From contig SVDG01000003.1 of the NCBI GenBank assembly GCA_015057875.1, positions 1-33,383 on the forward strand: 33,383 nucleotides of DNA, in the 5' to 3' direction. This stretch comes from Lachnospiraceae bacterium. Lineage in GTDB: Bacteria; Bacillota; Clostridia; Lachnospirales; Anaerotignaceae. A program made the position numbers and the translations under genes. The notes under the pieces are model-generated. The model saw only the letters and a program-made list of their open reading frames with translations. It was not told the origin of the DNA and did not search any database. This document shows, piece after piece, positions 7,352 to 13,979 of this stretch (positions are counted from its first letter, which is position 1; the number at the start of each line of letters is the position of its first letter).

Positions 7352-8902
7352 ATTATATGCCCTTTTAAGCACAAGCACCCTCTGCCCGGGATAAATGATA
7401 TCAGGCTCCTCTATCCTGTTTATGGCAAGTATTTCATCGACCGTTGTGTTAAACCTTTTAGCTATATCCCAGAGAGTATCACCTTTCCTTACGGTATAGA
7501 TAGTTATGCCCGGAAGTGTTTTTACAGGGTCACTTTCATCTATCACAGCCTCTGTAACAAATTCCTCTTCATTCTCCATAAGGGCAAATATGCTGTAATC
7601 AAGGTTAAGCCTTATCTCCGCCTCTCTTCCCGAAAGAAGGCTGTAATCAACATCTCTTACATTAACGGTTATGTCCGTTTCCGCATCATCATATATGCCC
7701 CTTATCTCCACGCTGTTTTCAAAAGGCAGGGTAGCCTTTACGCTTTCAATGGGGTCATTGTCATCTCCTGTCACATAAAGCATATTCACATAAAGTATTC
7801 CCTCTATATCAAGCATATCCCCGTTTATTTCCACATTATCCGTTTCGGCCGTGACCGATACGTCTTTTATCTGCATAATATCGGGGAAACTATCATTTAT
7901 GGTTATTATTTCCCTTAAGGAGTTGGCGGCAGAGGTATATACTCCTCTTTCCGGGAAGCGTATGCTTTCGGTCATAACAGAGGCCTTGCCCTTTGTTGAA
8001 TAAATGTCTTTAACCGCCGTTACATCGGTATTATCCCCTGTGTTTATATCCGCCGCTATATCCGCCTTTACGCCTATCTCTCTTCTGCTCCCGTTATCAT
8101 CCTCATTTACATCCACTTTTACGTCCTTTACATAAACATCGCCCCACACAACAGAGGAAGACTTGACCCCCTCAGCAGCACTGCCGCCGCCGAAAGGTAT
8201 TTTAAATGTAGTCCTTTCCAACCCTCCCCGTCCATTATAAAGCACAGACATTCCCAGGCTTCCCCTTGCACTTACCCTGCCGTCTGCAGGCGTAAGCTCA
8301 TACTCATTTACCCATACCTCGCTTTTAAGCATAACGTCTATCTCAGGCATATTGGACGGGATAATACATCTGTCCTCAACCTCAAACTCTTCTCTTAAGC
8401 TTATCCCTTCCCTGAAGACCGATACACTTTTTTCAAGAACTTGTACGCCCTCTCCGTCAGCACCGCACACTATGTTCTTTTCTCTGCCGTCAGAAACCGC
8501 TGTACTTACCTCACCTATAGCCCTTACGTTGACCTTCCTGTCGTTAACTACCTTTGCCCTTGAGGATAAAAGTTTAAACCTTAGGTCTGAGCGGTCTCCT
8601 TTTTTTATATCGTCTGCATTTATAAAATCCACAAAAGGTATAACACCCTTTGCCGATAAAACAGGTCTTTGCTCATCCTTCGAGCTGTAAAGTATGTCCA
8701 CCTTCAGATCCCCGCCGAAGCTTACCCTGCCGTCCGTTACCTTTTCATCGTTTATAACAGGCGTTGCCGTGACCGTAAGCACATCCTTAACATCAGGCAT
8801 ATTATCGGGTATTATAATATCTCCGCTGACAGCTGTCTGTGCCGATATTTTTGCAGCTCTTCCTCCCACAGGTACAGCGGTTTTAAAAAATTCCGCACTC
8901 AC
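7334..8902 (-). CDS. sipL: SipL-type spore coat morphogenetic protein (three SPOCS/DUF3794 domains + LysM)
   Basis: A 522-residue protein matching the architecture and length of Clostridioides difficile SipL, which bridges the SpoIVA basement layer and recruits coat proteins around the forespore. Three SPOCS (DUF3794) repeats are visible, marked by IIPDNMPDVKDVL near residue 30, IIPSNMPEIDVML near 190 and INDSFPDIMQIKDV near 340, each followed by a V-x-G-x-L-x-V-x-I/V-L-Y strand pattern. The C-terminus is a LysM domain (YTVRKGDTLWDIAKRFNTTVDEILAIN). The start is GTG, decided by GGGAGGT 7 bases upstream; that site lies in the 3' arm of a large hairpin. By homology it would be expressed in the mother cell under sigma-E, but I cannot show a convincing sigma-E promoter. 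Confidence 0.85.
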   Translation of the reverse strand: MSAEFFKTAVPVGGRAAKISAQTAVSGDIIIPDNMPDVKDVLTVTATPVINDEKVTDGRVSFGGDLKVDILYSSKDEQRPVLSAKGVIPFVDFINADDIKKGDRSDLRFKLLSSRAKVVNDRKVNVRAIGEVSTAVSDGREKNIVCGADGEGVQVLEKSVSVFREGISLREEFEVEDRCIIPSNMPEIDVMLKSEVWVNEYELTPADGRVSARGSLGMSVLYNGRGGLERTTFKIPFGGGSAAEGVKSSSVVWGDVYVKDVKVDVNEDDNGSRREIGVKADIAADINTGDNTDVTAVKDIYSTKGKASVMTESIRFPERGVYTSAANSLREIITINDSFPDIMQIKDVSVTAETDNVEINGDMLDIEGILYVNMLYVTGDDNDPIESVKATLPFENSVEIRGIYDDAETDITVNVRDVDYSLLSGREAEIRLNLDYSIFALMENEEEFVTEAVIDESDPVKTLPGITIYTVRKGDTLWDIAKRFNTTVDEILAINRIEEPDIIYPGQRVLVLKRAYNEKTTL

Positions 8903-8957
8903 AAAAAAACCTCCCTGACCATATATTTATAATTAAATATATTATCGGGAAGGTTTT
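8903..8957 (-). promoter_or_regulatory. Hairpin enclosing the sipL ribosome binding site (terminator-like)
   Basis: Outer arms 8906-8915 and 8947-8957 pair over 10 bp with one bulge, an internal loop follows, and inner arms TATATTTA (8922-8929) and TAAATATA (8934-8941) close on a 4-base loop. Transcribed on the minus strand, the 3' arm is GGGAGGTTTT followed by more Ts, so it is both the sipL Shine-Dalgarno and a terminator-like U tract. The 5' arm begins at the lepB stop codon. It could stop lepB transcripts or keep sipL untranslated on them. Confidence 0.7.
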
Positions 8958-9456
8958 AATATAACTTAAAACGGTCGAAAGGATATACACGGGCTATTAC
9001 CTTTGCGTGAACATTTCTTTTTTCAACCGAACCATATTGTCTGCTGTCAAAGCTTGCCTCTCTGTTGTCACCCATAACAAATATACAGCCTTTGGGTACG
9101 GTTATTGAAAGATTTCCTTTTGTATATCCGCTTATGTACTCATCATTCACGGGCTTGTCATTTACAAAAACCTTGCCCGATCTTATGACCACCTTATCAT
9201 CCTCTACCGCGATCACTCTTTTTACCATATTGCGGTTTTCATCATTTACTCTTTCGCTGAAGATTATTATATCGCCTGCCTTATAAAGGCCAAGTCTTCC
9301 GAGGAAGCGGCTTGCCACTACCCTGTCGCCGTCATAAAGGGTGGACTGCATGCTCGTGCCTCTTATGCTGACAGGGAACACAAAAACATAAAGCACCGCA
9401 AAAATCATCGCCGCCTGCAAAACAGTCCTTATTAAAATTTTAAGTACCTTTGCCAT
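8956..9456 (-). CDS. lepB: Signal peptidase I
   Basis: Membrane-bound protease that removes signal peptides from secreted proteins, with its active site outside the membrane. The 166-residue protein has one N-terminal transmembrane helix (about 9-28). The nucleophile is Ser35 in GTSMQSTL and the general base is Lys79 in NMVKRVIA. The box GDNREASFDSRQYG near 129-142 completes the S26 signature. It is a short Gram-positive-type (SipS-like) enzyme. It has a good promoter at 9510-9538 and lies upstream of sipL, separated from it by a hairpin that may uncouple the two. Confidence 0.95.
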   Translation of the reverse strand: MAKVLKILIRTVLQAAMIFAVLYVFVFPVSIRGTSMQSTLYDGDRVVASRFLGRLGLYKAGDIIIFSERVNDENRNMVKRVIAVEDDKVVIRSGKVFVNDKPVNDEYISGYTKGNLSITVPKGCIFVMGDNREASFDSRQYGSVEKRNVHAKVIARVYPFDRFKLY

Positions 9457-9509
9457 AAAACCAGTCCTTTAAAAAGCAAGCTTATTTGTGCCATAGTTTC
9501 TATGATACC

Positions 9510-9538
9510 ACTATATATGCCATTTCCTTGTTTTGCAA
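9510..9538 (-). promoter_or_regulatory. Candidate sigma-A promoter of lepB
   Basis: On the minus strand TTGCAA (9538-9533) and TATAGT (9515-9510) are separated by 17 bases, about 55 bases upstream of the lepB ATG. The remaining gap to 9640 is AT-rich with no recognisable feature. Confidence 0.55.
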
Positions 9539-9642
9539 TAGGAAATCAGAACTTTAATACAAACTTAATAAAATCAGCACAAATTCTTAAAATCAAGAAA
9601 AAACTTTTAACAATAAAATAATGGCCGTTTAAATTTTCTTAA

Positions 9643-9670
9643 TAAAAAAGGGATCGTTTCCGATCCCTTT
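9643..9670 (-). terminator. Terminator of the ABC importer operon
   Basis: A 10-bp stem, AAAGGGATCG (9647-9656) and CGATCCCTTT (9661-9670), has loop TTTC and a U run on the minus strand. It abuts the TGA of the ATPase gene (9670-9672). Confidence 0.9.
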
Positions 9671-10443
9671 CAATTGCCACACTCTATACTTATCTTTGTG
9701 AATATATCAAGTATGTCATCTACCTTTGTTGCTTTCTTTTCCTCTCCGTCCTTATCCATTATTATATGTCCTTTATCCATCATAATAAGACGGGAGCCAT
9801 ATTCCACAGCATACCTTAGGTTATGGGTGACCATCATGGCTGTAAGCTGTTTTTCTCTTACTACCTTATCTGTAAGCTCCATGATTATTTCCGCCGTTTT
9901 AGGGTCAAGGGCAGCCGTATGCTCGTCAAGTATAAGGAAATCAAGGGGTGTAAGAGTTGCCATAACGAGGGCAACAGCCTGTCTTTGTCCGCCTGATAAA
10001 GAGCCTATTTTTATATCCAGCTTATCCTCAAGGCCAAGGCCTAAAATCGAAAGCTGTTCCTTATAGAAGTTTATCCTTGATCTGTTTATGGCAAAGCTTA
10101 AACCGAAGCGTTTGCCCTTGTTATCCGCAAGGGACATATTTTCAAGTATAGTAAGCTCAGGACAAGTGCCGAGGGCGGGGTTCTGATAAACCCTGCCTAT
10201 ATGCTCATAACGTCTGAAGTCCTTTATTTTATTTATGTTTTTGCCGGAAATTATTACCTCGCCATCCTCAACAGGTATGCTCCCGCAGATTATATTGAGC
10301 AAAGAAGTTTTTCCGCTTCCGTTTGAACCTACTATGGAAACAAACTCGCCCTTTTTAATGGAAAGGTTAAAGTTATCAAAAAGGCAAACTTCCGTTATCT
10401 CTCCGGGGTTATATATTTTTGTTATATTTTTAAGCTCAAGCAT
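9670..10443 (-). CDS. ABC importer ATP-binding subunit (TrpZ-like)
   Basis: A 257-residue ATPase that powers the importer encoded with the two upstream genes. Walker A is GSNGSGKTS near residues 38-46, the ABC signature is LSGGQRQAVAL, and Walker B reads LDFLILDEHTAALDP, with the switch histidine in MMVTHN. LDEHTAALDP is characteristic of ATPases paired with PF04392-type binding proteins. Its ATG overlaps the permease 3' end by 8 bases and AAGGTGA precedes it, so it is translationally coupled. By operon context and the upstream Trp-type T-box, tryptophan or an indole-related compound is the likely cargo; the protein itself does not reveal it. Confidence 0.92.
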   Translation of the reverse strand: MLELKNITKIYNPGEITEVCLFDNFNLSIKKGEFVSIVGSNGSGKTSLLNIICGSIPVEDGEVIISGKNINKIKDFRRYEHIGRVYQNPALGTCPELTILENMSLADNKGKRFGLSFAINRSRINFYKEQLSILGLGLEDKLDIKIGSLSGGQRQAVALVMATLTPLDFLILDEHTAALDPKTAEIIMELTDKVVREKQLTAMMVTHNLRYAVEYGSRLIMMDKGHIIMDKDGEEKKATKVDDILDIFTKISIECGN

Positions 10444-11335
10444 GGTGTTTCACCTTACCCTTCCTGTTGTGGTTGCCCATTACAAGTATAATAAGGAACA
10501 TAATTGCTGTTACAAGGTTAAGAAGGTTTGCATCAAGGCCTAATGTAATGGCTATCATTATGCAGGCTTTATAAATAACAGCACCTACAATGGCCGCTGT
10601 TGTACCCTTAACAAAACCGAAGCGTTTAAAAATAGTTGAGCCGATTATAACAGCCGCAAGACCAAAAACTACCTGACCTGTACCCATTGTGTTTGAGAAT
10701 GCTCTCTGCTCATGGCATACAAGACAGCCTGCCGCCGCAACAAGGGCATTGGCTATAACAAGGCCTACTATCTTAACATTGCCGCTATCCTTGGCAAGCG
10801 TAGTAACAAGGCTTGAGTTATCGCCTACGGCACGCAGAAGAAGTCCGCTTTTTGTTTTAAAGTAAATATCAAGTATTATTTTTATAATGACAGCAATAAC
10901 AAGCGCCACTATAAGCTTGCGGTACATAAGTCCAAGATCGCCGAAAAGAGCCATAACGGGGCCAGATGTAAAGATCGTGTCAATCTCTCTTGGTATGATA
11001 AGGTTAGAGCCGCCTATTTTAAGATTTATTGAAAAAAGGGCAGTCTGAACGATTATACCGGAAAGAAGGTCTCTTATATTGAATTTGACGTGGATTATGC
11101 CTGTTGCAAGGCCAGCGACCGCTCCCGCTATCATTGCAGCGGGGATAGTAACAAAGGGATCAGCACCACTTGTCAATAAAACAGCTGTAACAGCAGCCCC
11201 CAGAGGGAAGCTGCCGTCAACTGTAAGGTCTGGAAAATCAAGTATTTTATATGTAATGTAAACACCGTAGGCAATAAGGCCGTATATAAGGCCCTGCGTA
11301 AGGGTGCTTACACAAAGGTCGAAAACAATATTCAT
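10436..11335 (-). CDS. ABC importer permease (TrpY-like)
   Basis: A 299-residue integral membrane protein with about eight to nine hydrophobic segments, related to branched-chain amino acid/sugar-type permeases (BPD_transp_2 fold). Visible landmarks are LIAYGVYITYKILDFPDLTVDGSFPLG-like text at the N-terminus and the coupling-helix region containing GLLLRAVGDN, which contacts the ATPase. It sits between the binding-protein gene (17-base gap, AGAGG site) and the ATPase gene (8-base overlap), the standard order for PF04392-associated importers such as streptococcal TrpXYZ. Substrate is inferred from the riboswitch rather than from this subunit. Confidence 0.9.
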   Translation of the reverse strand: MNIVFDLCVSTLTQGLIYGLIAYGVYITYKILDFPDLTVDGSFPLGAAVTAVLLTSGADPFVTIPAAMIAGAVAGLATGIIHVKFNIRDLLSGIIVQTALFSINLKIGGSNLIIPREIDTIFTSGPVMALFGDLGLMYRKLIVALVIAVIIKIILDIYFKTKSGLLLRAVGDNSSLVTTLAKDSGNVKIVGLVIANALVAAAGCLVCHEQRAFSNTMGTGQVVFGLAAVIIGSTIFKRFGFVKGTTAAIVGAVIYKACIMIAITLGLDANLLNLVTAIMFLIILVMGNHNRKGKVKHHA

Positions 11336-11352
11336 AATAAAAACCTCTATTT

Positions 11353-12333
11353 TTACTGAGCATTAACAGCGATCGCTTTTTCTGCTATATCGGCAGGTAT
11401 CTCAACGGCAAATGCTGCCGCCGCATCATTATTTATATAAATCCCGTATTCTGTGATAGTTTCGTAAGGCATCTCGCTCGCTTTAGCCTCGCCTTTAAGC
11501 ACCTTAACTGCCATTGCGCCTGTCTGTTTGCCAAGCTCAAAATATTCAATACCTGCAGAAGCAACACAGCCTAAAACTACCTGTTCAACCTCGCTGCCGT
11601 AAACAGGGATACCCGCTTCATCTGTTTTTTCAAGGATAGATGCAAGAACGCCTACTACGTTGTTATCTGTAAGGTTTGAGAAACAGTCAACACCTTTAGC
11701 GATAAGTGTATCTGCGGCCTGTGTTGCCTGTGACTGCTGAGTGATACCGATCGCCTCAATAGCAAATCCGTAATCGGGAGCAAGCTCTTTATACTCTCTT
11801 ATGGCTGAAACAGAGTTGGGCTCGCTTTCTGTGTAGATGATACCGATAGTATCATCATCGGGCTGAAGGCTTCTTATAAGGTCAAGCTGTGCCGCAATGG
11901 GAAGCTTATCGCTTGTGCCCGTTACGTTGCCTTTATCAAGCTTTGCTTCAACGGGGTCTGTGATAGCTGTGAAAATAACTGGGATATCCTTATCCTCTGC
12001 CGCTGCATAGCAGGCTGTTGCGGAAGGAGTTGCGATGGCACACATTATATCAACATTCTGTGCTGAAAAGTTCTGTGCTATCTGTGTTGTTGTTGCATCG
12101 TTAAAGCCTGCGTTCTGATAATCTATAACAAAGTCCTCACCCTCAACAAGACCTGCATCCTTAAGGCCCTGGATAAAGCCCTCGCGGCAGTTATCCAAAG
12201 AAGCATGCTCGCCGTACTGAGAAATACCTATTTTGTAAGGGTTTGTTTTTGCTTCTTCTGTTGATGATGAACAGCCTGTTAAACAAGCTAATGATAAAAC
12301 TGATACTAAAGCTAAAGATAATAATTTTTTCAT
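11353..12333 (-). CDS. ABC substrate-binding lipoprotein (TrpX-like, PF04392)
   Basis: A 326-residue extracytoplasmic binding protein. The N-terminus MKKLLSLALVSVLSLACLTG followed by Cys is a lipoprotein signal peptide with lipobox LTGC, so LspA (encoded in this window) should mature it. The body starts YKIGISQYGEHASLDNCREG and continues in the periplasmic-binding fold of the ABC-sub-bind family, with the family's ITDPVEAKL and GVLASILEKTDEAGIPVYGSE hinge regions. GGAGG lies 9 bases before the ATG. It is the first main gene of the importer operon, downstream of a T-box whose specifier is UGG, and TrpX of streptococci belongs to this family. Tryptophan is therefore the best guess. Confidence 0.9.
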   Translation of the reverse strand: MKKLLSLALVSVLSLACLTGCSSSTEEAKTNPYKIGISQYGEHASLDNCREGFIQGLKDAGLVEGEDFVIDYQNAGFNDATTTQIAQNFSAQNVDIMCAIATPSATACYAAAEDKDIPVIFTAITDPVEAKLDKGNVTGTSDKLPIAAQLDLIRSLQPDDDTIGIIYTESEPNSVSAIREYKELAPDYGFAIEAIGITQQSQATQAADTLIAKGVDCFSNLTDNNVVGVLASILEKTDEAGIPVYGSEVEQVVLGCVASAGIEYFELGKQTGAMAVKVLKGEAKASEMPYETITEYGIYINNDAAAAFAVEIPADIAEKAIAVNAQ

Positions 12334-12384
12334 AATATATTCCTCCGGTTTTTATTATATTGGTATTGATCTGATTTAAAGAAT

Positions 12385-12423
12385 TTATATTAAGCTTCGC
12401 CATCGAAAATCCAGTATCATCAT
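12385..12423 (-). CDS. Possible 12-codon leader ORF with one Trp codon
   Basis: Between the T-box terminator and the binding-protein gene, the minus strand reads MMILDFRWRSLI then TAA. GGAGG is 8 bases before its ATG and the surrounding bases (GGAGGAATA) resemble those of the next gene's ribosome binding site. The single Trp codon lies in the loop of a small TTCG/CGAA stem. It would be transcribed only when the T-box reads through. It may be a translated leader peptide, a coupling device, or a relic of a duplicated translation start; there is no homology evidence. Confidence 0.4.
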   Translation of the reverse strand: MMILDFRWRSLI

Positions 12424-12440
12424 ATTTTATTCCTCCAGTC

Positions 12441-12712
12441 TAATAAAAAAAGTCTTATCCCACTAAAGGGACAAGACTTGAATATCCTGCGGTACCACCC
12501 AATTTGGTGAAAATATCACCCTCTTTTAATCGTACTTTAAATACGACCCGAATTTATAACGGGTACGGCTCCCGTCGGTTACTACTTGCCTTCGCTTTCG
12601 ACCGCCCTCATAAGTCCATTCACTTTAATCCCGCTACCGCACTCACACCACCGGCGGCTCTCTGAAAAACTTCGCTTAAAGCTACTACTCTTAATCACAG
12701 GTTTATTTTGTA
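12441..12712 (-). promoter_or_regulatory. T-box riboswitch, specifier UGG (tryptophan)
   Basis: Senses uncharged tRNA and allows readthrough into the ABC importer. On the minus strand I see the stem I entry AAGAGTAGTAG (about 12684-12694), AGAGAG followed by GGTGGTG (distal stem I), and the specifier loop GTGAATGGACTT, in which GAA-TGG-AC aligns with the GAA-GGC-AC of the B. subtilis glyQS leader; TGG is at 12618-12616. The T-box sequence GGGTGGTACCGC is at about 12501-12489. A 12-bp terminator stem (12450-12461 with 12468-12479) runs into a T tract. The base pairing with the tRNA discriminator is U (TGGT), whereas most bacterial tRNA-Trp have G73, which would need a wobble pair. Confidence 0.93.
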
Positions 12713-12720
12713 TTGTGGTC

Positions 12721-12749
12721 ATTTTAGCAGACGAAAACTATTTTGTCAA
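12721..12749 (-). promoter_or_regulatory. Sigma-A promoter of the T-box/ABC importer operon
   Basis: Consensus TTGACA (12749-12744) and TAAAAT (12726-12721) on the minus strand have a 17-base spacer, directly upstream of the T-box leader and downstream of the ftsY terminator. Confidence 0.75.
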
Positions 12750-12783
12750 CACTTTACAGCGATAAATTTAAAAAGTTTTTCGG

Positions 12784-12813
12784 CAAAAAAAAGACCACTT
12801 AAAAGTGGCCTTT
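12784..12813 (-). terminator. Terminator of the smc-ftsY operon
   Basis: An 11-bp stem (AAAGACCACTT 12790-12800 with AAGTGGCCTTT 12803-12813, one G-U pair) is followed by a U run on the minus strand, about 50 bases after the ftsY stop. Nothing else is recognisable between the stop and this hairpin. Confidence 0.88.
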
Positions 12814-12863
12814 AGGTTTTCAAAATTTTTTATACTGGCTCTTTTCGGAAAGCGTAAGTGCTT

Positions 12864-13967
12864 TTATTCACCGAAAAGCGCTTTTGCAAAGCCTGCGGCA
12901 TCAAAGGGCTGAAGATCCTCTATGCCCTCGCCTACACCGATATATCTTACGGGTATGTTAAGCTCGTTTTTGATGGCGATAACGATACCGCCCTTTGCTG
13001 TTCCGTCAAGCTTGGTAAGGATTATGCCTGTTATATCGGCAACCTCTTTAAAAAGCTTTGCCTGCTGGAGCGCGTTCTGTCCTGTTGTTGCATCAAGCAC
13101 AAGCAGTACCTCACGGTTGGCATCGGGATATTCCCTTTCTGTTACCTTGGCTATCTTTTTAAGCTCCTCCATAAGGTTTTTCTTGTTATGGAGCCTTCCT
13201 GCGGTATCGCAGATGAGCACATCTGTTTTTCTTGTTTTGGCCGCATTTACAGCATCAAAAACAACTGCCGCAGGGTCGGTATTTTCCGCATGCTTTATGA
13301 CCTCTATGCCGCTTCTTTCTCCCCATACCTCAAGCTGGTCGATAGCCGCCGCCCTGAAGGTATCGGCCGCCGCAAGAAGGACTTTTCTTCCGTCCTTTTT
13401 AAGGTTGTTGGCAAGCTTGCCTATCGTGGTCGTTTTGCCAACGCCGTTAACACCTATAACAAGCACAACTGAGGGAGAAGGGAAAGAAAAATCATCGTCA
13501 CTTCCCTCTTCAAGCATAGCTGTTATCTCTTCAATAAGCATACCCTTTATTTCCTGAGGATCCTTTGTGCCCTCTCTCTTTACTCTTTTGCGTAGCCTGT
13601 CAACTATCTCAACCGTTGTGTTAACTCCGATATCCGCCATGATAAGTACCTCTTCAAGTTCCTCAAAAAGGTCCTCATCTATAGAAGAAAAGCCGCCAAG
13701 CACGCTGTCAACACCGCTTAAAATGCTCTTTCTTGTTTTGCCAAGGCCTTCTATAAGCCTGCCGAAAAAGCCTTTTTTCCTTTCGGGCTCAGCTTCCTCT
13801 TCTATCTCCTCTATCTCTTCGGCTATCTCTTCTCTTACTTCCTCAACAGCCTCTTCTATCTCTTCCTTTATTTCCTCAACAGCTTCCTTTAAATCTTCAG
13901 CTATTTCTTCAAGTATGCCCTCATTTTCAGGCTCCTCGTTCTTTTTAAAAAAATTAAAAAGTCCCAT
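12864..13967 (-). CDS. ftsY: Signal recognition particle receptor FtsY
   Basis: GTPase that docks SRP-ribosome complexes at the membrane for co-translational insertion. The 367-residue protein has an acidic, glutamate-rich A domain (about 11-62), then the N domain, then the G domain with GVNGVGKTT (172-180), the insertion-box region AADTFRAAAIDQLEVW, DTAGR and the guanine-specificity TKLDGTAKGG. The C-terminus VRYIGVGEGIEDLQPFD is typical. It follows smc by 12 bases, with AAGGAGAGG between them, the conserved smc-ftsY order. A terminator after it closes the long minus-strand operon. Confidence 0.97.
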   Translation of the reverse strand: MGLFNFFKKNEEPENEGILEEIAEDLKEAVEEIKEEIEEAVEEVREEIAEEIEEIEEEAEPERKKGFFGRLIEGLGKTRKSILSGVDSVLGGFSSIDEDLFEELEEVLIMADIGVNTTVEIVDRLRKRVKREGTKDPQEIKGMLIEEITAMLEEGSDDDFSFPSPSVVLVIGVNGVGKTTTIGKLANNLKKDGRKVLLAAADTFRAAAIDQLEVWGERSGIEVIKHAENTDPAAVVFDAVNAAKTRKTDVLICDTAGRLHNKKNLMEELKKIAKVTEREYPDANREVLLVLDATTGQNALQQAKLFKEVADITGIILTKLDGTAKGGIVIAIKNELNIPVRYIGVGEGIEDLQPFDAAGFAKALFGE

Positions 13968-13979
13968 TTAAACCTCTCC

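Noticed and set aside
8940-8970. Sigma-E promoter for sipL near TTATATT and GATAATAT
   Set aside because: The -10 matches only about five of eight positions and the region is simply AT-rich; kept only as a hypothesis in the hairpin finding.
12191-12403. 70-codon frame on the minus strand overlapping the start of the binding-lipoprotein gene
   Set aside because: It overlaps the clear signal peptide and body of the lipoprotein in another frame, has no good ribosome binding site, and its text looks like translated AT-rich leader.
13567-13971. Long serine-rich open frame on the + strand opposite ftsY, and similar frames opposite smc, sipL and sigF
   Set aside because: They mirror Glu/Lys-rich codons of the real genes, lack ribosome binding sites and show no family motif.
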